Assembly: GCA_029880855.1 (NCBI GenBank)
Contig: JAOUNS010000004.1
Location: 62,001 to 126,000 of the forward strand
Reading direction: 5' to 3'
From: Gammaproteobacteria bacterium
Lineage (GTDB): Bacteria > Pseudomonadota > Gammaproteobacteria > UBA6429 > Thiohalophilaceae
Length of the DNA: 64,000 bases
The notes under the pieces were generated by a model. The model ran no database searches, was not told the origin of the DNA, and worked only from the letters and a program-made list of their open reading frames with translations. The position numbers and the translations under genes were made by a program. Positions 42,778 to 50,538 of the stretch are shown in pieces; position 1 is the first letter of the stretch, and every line of letters begins with the position of its first letter.

Positions 42778-45700
42778 TCAGTTATATGTGGTGCGCAGGG
42801 TACTTTCACCCAATAATAACCGGTTTAACTCCATAACCTGCATGGGCTTATAGAAAAAATAACCCTGTACGGTATCGCACCCCAGGGTTCGCAGCTTGTC
42901 AATCTCGGCACGGGTTTCCACCCCTTCTGCCGTCACTTTTAAATTCAGTGAATGCGCCATATTAATAATAGCCGTGGTGATCAGACAGGTATCCGCCTGA
43001 TGATCGATATTTTCGACAAAGATCCTGTCTACCTTAAGTGTATCCACCGGCAAACGTTTCAAATGACTGAGAGAAGAGTAGCCGGTACCAAAATCATCAA
43101 CAGCCAGACTCAAGCCCAAACAACCCAGTTCATTCAGCACACCGATGGTATGCTCTACATCTTTCATCAAGGTGGACTCGGTGATTTCAAGTACAATCCG
43201 GCGCGGTTCAGCCCCGGTCTGCGCTATATGCCGTGCAAACCTCTGCACCAGTTGCGGTTCATTTAATTGGCGGGCGGAAAGATTGACCGTGATGTAGGGG
43301 ACATTGTTGTCAGGCAAGATCCGGCGCCACTCACTCTGGATGCGACACGCCTCCTGAAAAACCCATTCACCGATAGCCAGGATTGAACCGGTCATCTCGG
43401 CTACCGGAATAAAGTGCCCCGGGGAAATCTCTTCACCATCCTTCTCCCAGCGCAACAGGGTTTCTGCGCCGACGATGCGACCGGTTTCTGAATTGACAAT
43501 CGGTTGCAAGACCGCATACAACTCGGCATTTTTGACCGCATTGCGTAGCCCGGTGGCGATCTTTAACTGGCGTCGGGCGTTTTCCCCCATCTCGTCACTG
43601 AAAATCATCCAGCCGTCACGACCCCGTTCCTTGGCTTTGTACATGGCGGCATCGGCATTGCGTAATAATTCATCTGCAGTATGGGTCAGGCCATGACCGA
43701 TAGCCACGCCGATACTGACGGTTGCGTAAAATTCATTACCGCCGACTGTTATAGGGTGCTTGAGACGGTCCACGACCCGTTCGGCAAGCCGCGTGACCAC
43801 ACTCCAGTCGGTCAGCTGATCGCACATCACCACAAACTCATCACCGCCGAATCGGGCGACGGTATCTCCGGGACGGACAATTTGCAGTAACTCATTACCT
43901 ATTGCCGCCAATAACTGATCACCCACATCGTGCCCGTAGGTATCATTGATCAGTTTAAACTCATCAAGGTCTACAAACATCAGTGCTACGGACTTGCCGG
44001 TTCGCCCGGAACGTCCCAGTGCACTATTGATCCGGTCATTCATCAACACCCGGTTCGGCAATTTGGTCAGGGGGTCATGGGTCGCATTTCGCACCAGTTC
44101 TGCCTGTGCATCACGCAACCTGGAAATATCCCGAACCGTCGCAACGACGATACTTCTGTCATTGGCTCGACATTTCGCAATCGATACTTCCAGCGGAAAA
44201 AAGGTGCCATCACTTCGGTAACCGGTCAGTTCGGCACGCGATCCCATTTGTCGCATGGTATCGTTGCCGGCAAAAAAACCGCGCATAAATTCTTCATGCT
44301 TATCCCGCAGATGGGGCGGTAACAACTGACTGAGCGGCATGCCCTGCATTTGCTCCGGTGTATAACCAAACATCTCACACGCCGGTGCATTAACCTGCAT
44401 TAGCGTTAGTGATTCATTCACAGCGATAACGGCTATATCCACCGCTTTTAGGATACTTTCGTGCAACTGTTCATCTCGCCGCTGCATTGAACCGGAATCA
44501 GGTGCATACAAACCGGGATTGCCGGTTTTCGCATGCAAGGCAAAATGGCTGCAGACACCATCCATATACAAAGGTGTCGACCTGACCGTAACCGACGTGC
44601 CGTGGAAGACAAAATCCACATCCTGCTCCTTGTCCTGTCCTGACAGTGCAGCCCGTAATTCACGGTCCGCCATCACAAACTTCGTCAGGTTTGTCAAAAA
44701 ATCACTGTGCGCTTTTTTTTCTCGCGGTAACAACACCGGCGCTGTTTGTCCGGCAGTCAGGTGTATGTCGACAGGCAAGGTACCAAGCATTTCCCAGTCA
44801 GACATGATTACCGGAGGTTGAACCCTGTCGTTGTCGTTGGCGCCGGTTTGAAAATGATAACGTTGCGGAATCCCGGGCGGGATTTGGCCAAATGACCGGA
44901 TAATTTTGAACGAACCGTCCCGCTGACAACATGCCAGCCAGGTATTAACTCTGGCATGGCGGGTTTTCGGATCCATTACCACCTGTCCCTGTGGCGCATC
45001 AACACACACCCGGGCCAGCGCCTCAACCAGTTCCTCAGCGTTAAATGAGCCGGCCTGTTCCGCCGCTCTGGCAAAGGCATGCACACAAACATAGGTGCCT
45101 TCACCAAAATTGGTCAACACACCATTGCCCTGCGGCCATATACCGGTGACATCGGGCAATTTGGCCAGACTTTGCAGGTAGGCGCGATTTTCCGGTGTAT
45201 CAATTGACATAAAATAGGTATTGCTGGAATACAAACCTTCACGCACTTCCTGCGCCAGACTTGCCACCATCACCTCATCATAATGCCCCATCACCACCGC
45301 CATGCGCTGTTTCAGACCGGAGGCGTGAAAGGCATTCAACAAATTGATCTGATCGGTCCCGGCGGCATACGGTACAAAGACATCTGCACCGGACCTGGCC
45401 AGCCGTTCCATCAACCCCTGATAGTCTGATGTGCCGATCTCAAAATACTCCTCACCAACCACTTCTCCGCCCGCGCCTGACAGGATGCGCCTGGCCGCAT
45501 CGATCGAACCACGCGGCCATTCATAATTGGCTCCCGCGAAATACATCTTCGGGCCGAAGTGTCCCGCCATCCAGGGAATCATCTTGTCTATTTGCTGGTT
45601 GGGCAGGGCGGCAAAGTGGAAAAAATAGCGATTGTCGATACTGCCTTCATAAAAAGAAAAATTGAGATACGGAATGCGTCTGGGACCGGCCACCGTGTCT

Positions 45701-45996
45701 GCAACAGCGATACGGGAATTTGACAGCAGGTTACCGATAATGGCCACACAGCCGTGTTTGTCCAGCAGCCTTTCTGCCGCCCCAACGGCGGTGCCGGGCA
45801 TACTGCCATCATCCTCAATAACAATCTCCAGACGTTGTCCCAGCACACCGCCCTGTGCATTGATTTCGGCACAGGCAATATGTGCAGCGTGGCAGATCTC
45901 GCGTCCATACATACCGACAAGACCGGTGAGCGGCGGCATGACACCCAGCCTGACAATATTGTTATCGTTTAAAACGGCTTTCGGTACGATATTCAT
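42778..45996 (-). CDS. Cytoplasmic receptor-PAS-GGDEF-EAL protein
   Basis: A 1072-residue protein without signal peptide or membrane helix. Residues 1-380 are a type I periplasmic-binding-like receptor of the AmiC/UrtA kind (VLNDNNIVRLGVMPPLTG, ALPNQQIDKMIPW), here intracellular. A PAS domain (about 515-625, AVIAVNESLTLMQV) and GGDEF (RFGGDEFVVM, with I-site RPGD) follow, then EAL, where the signature reads AETLLRW (Ala to Thr); VDDFGTG, TLKVDRIF and AEGVET are intact. An amide, urea or branched-chain-like ligand could control both enzymatic domains. The start follows GGGACTTGGG. Confidence 0.93.
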   Translation of the reverse strand: MNIVPKAVLNDNNIVRLGVMPPLTGLVGMYGREICHAAHIACAEINAQGGVLGQRLEIVIEDDGSMPGTAVGAAERLLDKHGCVAIIGNLLSNSRIAVADTVAGPRRIPYLNFSFYEGSIDNRYFFHFAALPNQQIDKMIPWMAGHFGPKMYFAGANYEWPRGSIDAARRILSGAGGEVVGEEYFEIGTSDYQGLMERLARSGADVFVPYAAGTDQINLLNAFHASGLKQRMAVVMGHYDEVMVASLAQEVREGLYSSNTYFMSIDTPENRAYLQSLAKLPDVTGIWPQGNGVLTNFGEGTYVCVHAFARAAEQAGSFNAEELVEALARVCVDAPQGQVVMDPKTRHARVNTWLACCQRDGSFKIIRSFGQIPPGIPQRYHFQTGANDNDRVQPPVIMSDWEMLGTLPVDIHLTAGQTAPVLLPREKKAHSDFLTNLTKFVMADRELRAALSGQDKEQDVDFVFHGTSVTVRSTPLYMDGVCSHFALHAKTGNPGLYAPDSGSMQRRDEQLHESILKAVDIAVIAVNESLTLMQVNAPACEMFGYTPEQMQGMPLSQLLPPHLRDKHEEFMRGFFAGNDTMRQMGSRAELTGYRSDGTFFPLEVSIAKCRANDRSIVVATVRDISRLRDAQAELVRNATHDPLTKLPNRVLMNDRINSALGRSGRTGKSVALMFVDLDEFKLINDTYGHDVGDQLLAAIGNELLQIVRPGDTVARFGGDEFVVMCDQLTDWSVVTRLAERVVDRLKHPITVGGNEFYATVSIGVAIGHGLTHTADELLRNADAAMYKAKERGRDGWMIFSDEMGENARRQLKIATGLRNAVKNAELYAVLQPIVNSETGRIVGAETLLRWEKDGEEISPGHFIPVAEMTGSILAIGEWVFQEACRIQSEWRRILPDNNVPYITVNLSARQLNEPQLVQRFARHIAQTGAEPRRIVLEITESTLMKDVEHTIGVLNELGCLGLSLAVDDFGTGYSSLSHLKRLPVDTLKVDRIFVENIDHQADTCLITTAIINMAHSLNLKVTAEGVETRAEIDKLRTLGCDTVQGYFFYKPMQVMELNRLLLGESTLRTTYN

Positions 45997-46162
45997 CCCA
46001 AGTCCCTGTAAACCCGGATATTTGTGATTCTCAACAAAGCATGTCGGTTTTTCCGCCAACTCCTTAACTCAGATTTGTTAAATATGTGTTAAATCAAATT
46101 CATTTGTTAATTTCTGTTATTTACACTGATAATACTGCGTCAAATACAGCAACAATTTCGCC

Positions 46163-46191
46163 TTTTTGGAATTGATTTTTTTGCATATAAT
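46163..46191 (+). promoter_or_regulatory. Probable sigma-70 promoter of the thioredoxin gene
   Basis: A perfect -10 TATAAT (46186-46191) is preceded by TTTTTG at 46163-46168, spacing 17. Transcription would start near 46198, 38 bases before the ATG. The -35 is weak. Confidence 0.45.
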
Positions 46192-46235
46192 GCTTGCCCT
46201 GTAATAAATGTCAGTCAGGAAACAGTTCTCCACAC

Positions 46236-46586
46236 ATGCATAACCTCAAACAATATATTATTAATGTTCACTACGAAGATTTTCAGGAAAAGGTGTTGCA
46301 GGCATCGGCGCAGCGAACCATCCTGGTAGACCTCTGGGCAGACTGGTGCCCGCCCTGTCTGGTCATCGGCCCACTGCTGGAGAAAGTCATCACCGACTAC
46401 AACGGCGAAGTGGTACTGGCCAAACTTGAGGTTGATGAAGGGGAGAACATGAAAATTGCCGGTCGGTATCAGGTACGCGGCTTTCCAACCGTGATGCTGT
46501 TTCGGGATGGTGAAGAAAAGGGACGCTTCAGCGGTGCACAAACCGCCGGTTATATCAAACAGTTTATCGAGAGCCACTCCGGTTAG
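46236..46586 (+). CDS. Thioredoxin with WCPPC active site
   Basis: A 116-residue cytoplasmic thioredoxin. The dithiol motif is WCPPC (DLWADWCPPC) in place of WCGPC, which changes redox potential in related proteins. The fold is otherwise complete: VDEGENMKIAGRYQVRGFPTV gives the cis-proline segment and EEKGRFSGAQT follows. The start at 46236 (MHNLKQYI) lacks a good ribosome binding site, but an upstream alternative starting in a cysteine-rich segment is less likely. It is divergent from the receptor-PAS-GGDEF-EAL gene. Confidence 0.85.
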   Translation: MHNLKQYIINVHYEDFQEKVLQASAQRTILVDLWADWCPPCLVIGPLLEKVITDYNGEVVLAKLEVDEGENMKIAGRYQVRGFPTVMLFRDGEEKGRFSGAQTAGYIKQFIESHSG

Positions 46587-46631
46587 CTGACAAGCTGACC
46601 GGAGTTGTATCAACGCGCGACCCTAACGCCG

Positions 46632-46787
46632 TTAACCGGCGCCAAAATAGATGAGGATACCCGGCAGGGTGAGCCACAATAATCCCTTGATCAAAAAGAA
46701 CAGGAATCCCACCCGACCGAGTCGTTTCAGCCATGAACCGGTATCCTGATGAATGGGGGATTTGGAGGAAACGTGATGTAACAGCAT
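46632..46787 (-). CDS. Small single-span membrane protein
   Basis: A 51-residue ORF read from the ATG at 46787, with GAGGTG seven bases before it. The C-terminal half is one hydrophobic helix (LFFLIKGLLWLTLPGILIY) preceded by LKRLGRVG. The strong ribosome binding site supports expression. It is probably the third gene of a minus-strand series with the multi-span membrane protein and the TlpA-like protein. Function unknown. Confidence 0.6.
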   Translation of the reverse strand: MLLHHVSSKSPIHQDTGSWLKRLGRVGFLFFLIKGLLWLTLPGILIYFGAG

Positions 46788-46893
46788 GCCCGACACCTCA
46801 ACTTCTGCCTCGTTCTATCCCATATCGGATGGGTGAACAGCAAACTTGATGAGATTTTGGCCGGTGCCGGGCCGGGTTGACGACAGTAATGCC

Positions 46894-47229
46894 TTAACCA
46901 CCCATCAAATTGGCAAAAAAGGGATACCAGGATATCAGCATGAACGCCACCAGGATCAGATCAGTCCGGACCGCATGCCGCATGCGACGCTGATCTGTTT
47001 CCGGACGGCCGGTCAACAGGACGCGGGTCATCATGGCATCCAGCAAAAGCAACATAAAGAGGATGGGCGCCAGAGCCGGAAAGAGCAGGGTGGGAAAGAC
47101 AGCCCACCCTTCATACACGGACTCACTGCCCGGTGCGGGGCGAAACAGGGTAGTAACCAGGACCGCACTGTATAACATCCAGCGCAATGGCCCCAGTCCA
47201 AACAAAAATTGACCAACCGCATTAAACAT
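46894..47229 (-). CDS. Multi-span membrane protein of unknown function
   Basis: A 111-residue protein with three predicted transmembrane helices (FLFGLGPLRWMLYSAVLV, FPTLLFPALAPILFMLLLLD, RTDLILVAFMLISWYPFF) and a basic loop between the second and third (TGRPETDQRRMRHAVR). GGAG lies eight bases before the ATG at 47229. It sits between the TlpA-like gene (65 bp) and a small membrane gene on the same strand. No family recognised. Confidence 0.65.
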   Translation of the reverse strand: MFNAVGQFLFGLGPLRWMLYSAVLVTTLFRPAPGSESVYEGWAVFPTLLFPALAPILFMLLLLDAMMTRVLLTGRPETDQRRMRHAVRTDLILVAFMLISWYPFFANLMGG

Positions 47230-47293
47230 CGAGAGCTCTCCGACAATCAAACCCGGCTATGGTAACAGGCCTGGATCTGCTGTCCAGTCCGCC

Positions 47294-47788
47294 TTATTGC
47301 GGTTTCTGTTGTTGGGCAAGAAACTCTTCGATGATATCGATGGGAACAGCACCGGCCTGCTGGACGGCCAGTTCACCGGCTGGGGAATAAACCAGGATAG
47401 TCGGTGTACCTGCCCACTCCACCCCGGTCAGGTTGGTAAAGCGAATCGCCACATCGCGTGGCTCACCGATGATATTCGGAAACACCAGGCCGTGTTGTTG
47501 AATAAATTTTTTCGCCTCCGCCAGTTTTTCCTGTCCATCCATGCTCAATCCCAGTACGGTGGCATCCTTGTCCTTGTGCTTGAGATGAAAGGCGTTGTAG
47601 TTTTTGGCTTCCTTGTTGCAAACATGGCAATCCGATGCCCAAATCATCACGATCAGCCATTTACCCTTGCCTGTGTAATCATCGAGTCCGGCCGGTTTGC
47701 CTGCCATGTCCTTAAATATGGCCGCCTGTAACGGCGCCGCCAGGGAAATACCAAGGAAACATGCCGCCAACATCGAGATTTTTTTCAT
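47294..47788 (-). CDS. Secreted TlpA/ResA-like thioredoxin-fold protein
   Basis: A 164-residue exported thiol-disulfide protein. The signal peptide (1-22) ends APLQAA. The dithiol is CHVC in MIWASDCHVCNKEA, with cis-proline segment EWAGTPTILVY. The motif differs from both CPPC and CGPC. Members of this group reduce or oxidise cysteines of periplasmic proteins, often in cytochrome biogenesis; the partner here is unknown. It starts the minus-strand series of small membrane genes. Confidence 0.87.
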   Translation of the reverse strand: MKKISMLAACFLGISLAAPLQAAIFKDMAGKPAGLDDYTGKGKWLIVMIWASDCHVCNKEAKNYNAFHLKHKDKDATVLGLSMDGQEKLAEAKKFIQQHGLVFPNIIGEPRDVAIRFTNLTGVEWAGTPTILVYSPAGELAVQQAGAVPIDIIEEFLAQQQKPQ

Positions 47789-47974
47789 TGTCTGTTTGCC
47801 TTATTCAAAATGGGTTAATCGACAAAGGAAAGCTCTACCTGAGACATATACCTGCCCGATTGGTTCAGGCAGTTCAGCCCGGTTGTATATAAACTCAATA
47901 GTATACCGGGGAGTTACTCCCCGGCGTTTACCGGTCACGGCCACACCACACCGACACATCGGAGTTAAACAACA

Positions 47975-48847
47975 TTGCCATCACTCAAACATCCGCATTG
48001 GTTGTTGTTACTGCAGGCCCTGCTGCTCGTTCATAACGTGTCGGCCGGTGAGGCGGACACCGACGGCTTCAGCCTCGGACCTGTCACACATATCTATAGC
48101 CCTTATCTGGCGGATCATAAACGTGTCGCCTTTGGTCTCCAGTTCCTCTCTCTCAGCCATACCGATATTCCTGATACAGGAAACGAACGCCTGGCGCTGC
48201 GGCTGGGTGGTCGGCCGGAACTATTCCGTTACCAATGGCAATCCGCGCCCGGTGCAACAGTACAACAACTGCAGGCCAATCTGGAAGTGGGTTTCCGGGG
48301 ACACTTCGACCTCACCCGCTCCCTTGACAACATCGGCTGGGACGGGAATTACGGCTTGCTCTTCAGTTATCGTGGCCATCCACAACGTGCATACCGGTTT
48401 GGTGTCTATCACACCTCCGCTCACATCGGCGATGAATACGCAGAGCGGGTCGGCAGGCTGCGCATCGAGTACACCCGGGAGGAGTATCTTGCCGGTATGC
48501 AATTCAATCTTACTCCGCGCGGGCAGATTTATGTCGAGGCCGGTTATGCCTTTAACGTGGATATCAAACCGCTGCAGCAGCACAAGCGTCTGCAGGCCGG
48601 ACTACAGTATCAGCAAGAGGGATTTTCCATCTCACCGCGAGCCGGCTGGTTCGCGGCATTTGATGTCAACGCCTATGAAGAGCGAAACTGGCGCCCCAAC
48701 CGCGCCCTCAGTGTCGGCTACAGCTGGCGATCCGCCCCGCACTTGTGGCGACTGGGGCTGGATTACTATAGCGGCCAGTCCCAGTTGGGTGAATTTTTTC
48801 AGCATGATGAGAAATACGGCGGAATAAGTTTACAGCTGGATATCTAA
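47975..48847 (+). CDS. DUF1207 outer-membrane beta-barrel protein
   Basis: A 290-residue exported protein starting with TTG at 47975 (CGGAG eleven bases upstream). The signal peptide ends VSAGEAD. The mature sequence is a string of amphipathic strands typical of the DUF1207 family: VAFGLQFLSLSHTDIP, GLLFSYRGHPQRAYRFGVYH, GRLRIEYTREEYLAGM, ISLQLDI at the C-terminus. Its terminal Ile fits outer-membrane insertion. Cargo or function unknown. Confidence 0.8.
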   Translation: MPSLKHPHWLLLLQALLLVHNVSAGEADTDGFSLGPVTHIYSPYLADHKRVAFGLQFLSLSHTDIPDTGNERLALRLGGRPELFRYQWQSAPGATVQQLQANLEVGFRGHFDLTRSLDNIGWDGNYGLLFSYRGHPQRAYRFGVYHTSAHIGDEYAERVGRLRIEYTREEYLAGMQFNLTPRGQIYVEAGYAFNVDIKPLQQHKRLQAGLQYQQEGFSISPRAGWFAAFDVNAYEERNWRPNRALSVGYSWRSAPHLWRLGLDYYSGQSQLGEFFQHDEKYGGISLQLDI

Positions 48848-48931
48848 ACAAACGACCTGCCGTGCCGATGTAGAAAGCAGGATGCTAAATCCTCTAGTTT
48901 GGACACAACACATAATAACCAGAAGGTTTCT

Positions 48932-49357
48932 ATGACAAATACCTATTTTGCCACGCCATCCGATGCAGAAGAGGCCTTTTATCGTGCCTTTGAAAATTCG
49001 GACCTGGATCACATGATGTCAGTCTGGCTGGATGCCGATTATGTGGAATGCATTCATCCCATGAGTCACCGGCTGAATGGTTTGACGGAAATTCGCGATG
49101 CCTGGGTGGAAATTTTTCACGTTACCAGTGCGATCAAATGTGTCACGCTGGAACGTCGCCAAATCAAGCACAATGGTCTGGCCATTCACATCGTGAATGA
49201 AAATCTCATCATGGATGAAGGCAAACGGACCATCCGTATCCTGGCAACCAATATTTATGAAGAAACACCAGAGGGCTGGCGCATGATATTGCATCATGCT
49301 TCACCGGCGCCGAAAGAGTTCAATAACACTGACAACCCCCCACCCACCATGCATTGA
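48932..49357 (+). CDS. SnoaL/NTF2-like protein (DUF4440 type)
   Basis: A 141-residue cytoplasmic protein with the NTF2/SnoaL cone fold: ATPSDAEEAFYRAFENSDLDHMM, VWLDADYVECIHP, LTEIRDAWVEIF, ATNIYEETPEGWRMILHHASP. This fold gives small-molecule binding or isomerisation, often for steroids or aldehydes; the substrate cannot be read here. AAGG lies before the ATG at 48932. It is followed by a strong terminator. Confidence 0.82.
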   Translation: MTNTYFATPSDAEEAFYRAFENSDLDHMMSVWLDADYVECIHPMSHRLNGLTEIRDAWVEIFHVTSAIKCVTLERRQIKHNGLAIHIVNENLIMDEGKRTIRILATNIYEETPEGWRMILHHASPAPKEFNNTDNPPPTMH

Positions 49358-49369
49358 TATCAGTGCATG

Positions 49370-49402
49370 ACAAACGGCCCCTCCGGGGCCGTTTGTTTTT
49401 TA
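49370..49402 (+). terminator. Strong Rho-independent terminator after the SnoaL-like gene
   Basis: ACAAACGGCCCC and GGGGCCGTTTGT form a 12-base-arm hairpin with loop TCC, followed by a T-tract. It lies 12 bases after the gene stop and insulates the riboswitch region. Confidence 0.92.
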
Positions 49403-49485
49403 TCTGGCATGATATATTGCGTTATGTTCTAATGCGCACATCTGTTGTTACCTCTCTTTAATCACATTCTTTTATTGCGCGTCAG

Positions 49486-49537
49486 TTTGTGACGATTCTT
49501 GTCTACATGTGACGCAAATTGTCACTTGTGTGACAAT
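49486..49537. promoter_or_regulatory. Phased TGTGAC repeats with a palindrome
   Basis: GTGAC occurs at 49489, 49509 and 49530, spaced 20 and 21 bases (two helical turns). An additional ATTGTCAC-TTGT-GTGACAAT palindrome (49518-49537) has perfect 8-base arms. It looks like an array of transcription-factor sites upstream of the riboswitch gene; the factor is not identified. Confidence 0.5.
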
Positions 49538-49603
49538 ACCCTGTTTTTTCAGCCGTTTTCACCCACGCCTAACTGTTTGAATCGCTTGAGTTCTCATTTT
49601 TCA

Positions 49604-49619
49604 TGTGATGCGAATCACA
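49604..49619. promoter_or_regulatory. CRP-like operator upstream of the cyclic di-GMP riboswitch
   Basis: TGTGATGCGAATCACA matches TGTGA-N6-TCACA exactly on both arms. It lies about 57 bases before the riboswitch core, a good distance for activating a promoter that feeds the riboswitch RNA. Confidence 0.55.
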
Positions 49620-49675
49620 GCCGGCATGACTGCTGCATCACAAACACGCAGCAAGAACATGGTTAGGAGTTCTGA

Positions 49676-49757
49676 TAAAGGCAATCCATGCCGAAAGGTT
49701 TGGAGCGCAAAGTTACCGGTCTAAGGGGCTTAAGCCCTACGACAGCGGGACCGCCGG
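49676..49757 (+). promoter_or_regulatory. Cyclic di-GMP class I riboswitch (GEMM-I)
   Basis: The core elements of GEMM-I are in order: GGCAATCC, the CGAAAG tetraloop stem, the GCGCAAAG segment, ACCGGTCTAAG, and the 3' segment CTACGACAGCGGGACCGCC. They align closely with the Vibrio Vc2 aptamer, including its tetraloop-receptor and GCAAAG signature. The element precedes the secreted protein gene at 49883 on the same strand and should sense cyclic di-GMP made by the cyclases in this region. A downstream hairpin (49832-49877) can pair with the Shine-Dalgarno sequence. Confidence 0.93.
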
Positions 49758-49831
49758 AACTCACCAGGCAGTCTTTGGTAATTGCATGTGAATGACTGAC
49801 ACAAGTCGCGCAGGCAAGATAACAAATCAAG

Positions 49832-49877
49832 TACTCCTGACCTTTGCTATGACGCTATGGCAAATGTGTAAGGAGTA
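49832..49877 (+). promoter_or_regulatory. Hairpin able to hide the ribosome binding site downstream of the riboswitch
   Basis: TACTCCT (49832-49838) is complementary to AGGAGTA (49871-49877), which is the Shine-Dalgarno of the ATG at 49883. Between them TTTGCTATG and TATGGCAAA form an inner stem (49843-49851 with 49856-49864, two wobble pairs). The stem is a plausible expression platform for translational control by the GEMM-I aptamer 75 bases upstream. Confidence 0.6.
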
Positions 49878-49882
49878 TAAGA

Positions 49883-50434
49883 ATGAAAAATGTTCATCAC
49901 GTTGTATGCGGCAACGACAAGCTCATCCGTCTGGTGCTGGCCTTCGGCCTGTTCCTGATCAGTGCCACCATCCCGACTCAAGCCAACGCGCTCCCCAAAG
50001 GGGGCAGTTATCATTTGATTCTCAATGGTCGTTCCTTTCATCTGACCAAACCACCCGCCGGCAAGAGCTTTAATGAAAGCAATGTTGGTTCCGGTGTGCA
50101 ATATGAGTTTCAAACCGAGCTGGGCAGTCCATGGGTCAGATTTATCACCGGTTCGGCATTTAACGATTCATTCAACAACCTGTCTTACTATGGCGGCGGC
50201 GGTCAGGTACGACGTTTTACCCTGACCAACGGCTGGCACATTGATGTCGGTTATCTCGCCTTTGTGATGGCGCGTCAGGATGTCAATAACTATCAACCCT
50301 TCCCCGGTCTGTTGCCGGTGACCTCCATTGGCACCAAAAATGTCGCCATCAACCTGACCTATATCCCGGAGATCAATCAACAGATCAAGGAACTGGTGTT
50401 TATCCAGCTAAAGCTGTCCACAGACATTTTGTAA
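49883..50434 (+). CDS. Riboswitch-controlled small exported beta-rich protein
   Basis: A 183-residue protein with an N-terminal signal peptide (about 1-36, ending ANALPKG) and a beta-rich mature part: GSYHLILNGRSFHL, NVGSGVQYEFQTEL, GGGGQVRRFTL, NGWHIDVGYLAFVM, NVAINLTYIPEI, VFIQLKLSTDIL. The alternating strands and aromatic girdle look like a small outer-membrane barrel or a PagP-like protein, but I cannot assign a named family. A cyclic di-GMP riboswitch precedes it, so expression should follow messenger levels; the SD AAGGAG is optimally spaced. Confidence 0.72.
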   Translation: MKNVHHVVCGNDKLIRLVLAFGLFLISATIPTQANALPKGGSYHLILNGRSFHLTKPPAGKSFNESNVGSGVQYEFQTELGSPWVRFITGSAFNDSFNNLSYYGGGGQVRRFTLTNGWHIDVGYLAFVMARQDVNNYQPFPGLLPVTSIGTKNVAINLTYIPEINQQIKELVFIQLKLSTDIL

Positions 50435-50483
50435 TTTAAAACGCTTTATTTTCACAACGATTTATTTGCCGCAAGCGTTTTCA

Positions 50484-50512
50484 CCCGCCTTTTCCCTTGG
50501 CGGGTTTTTTTT
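50484..50512 (+). terminator. Rho-independent terminator after the riboswitch-controlled gene
   Basis: CCCGCC and GGCGGG enclose a 9-base loop and are followed by eight T. A longer outer pairing (AAACGC upstream with GCGTTT) may extend it. Confidence 0.82.
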
Positions 50513-50538
50513 GTCTGTCATTTTTGCAAGCGGCGGGA

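Noticed and set aside
47697-48827. Long open frame of 376 codons on the plus strand
   Set aside because: It overlaps the DUF1207 gene in another frame and its product is a low-complexity basic protein without family features; it is a shadow frame.
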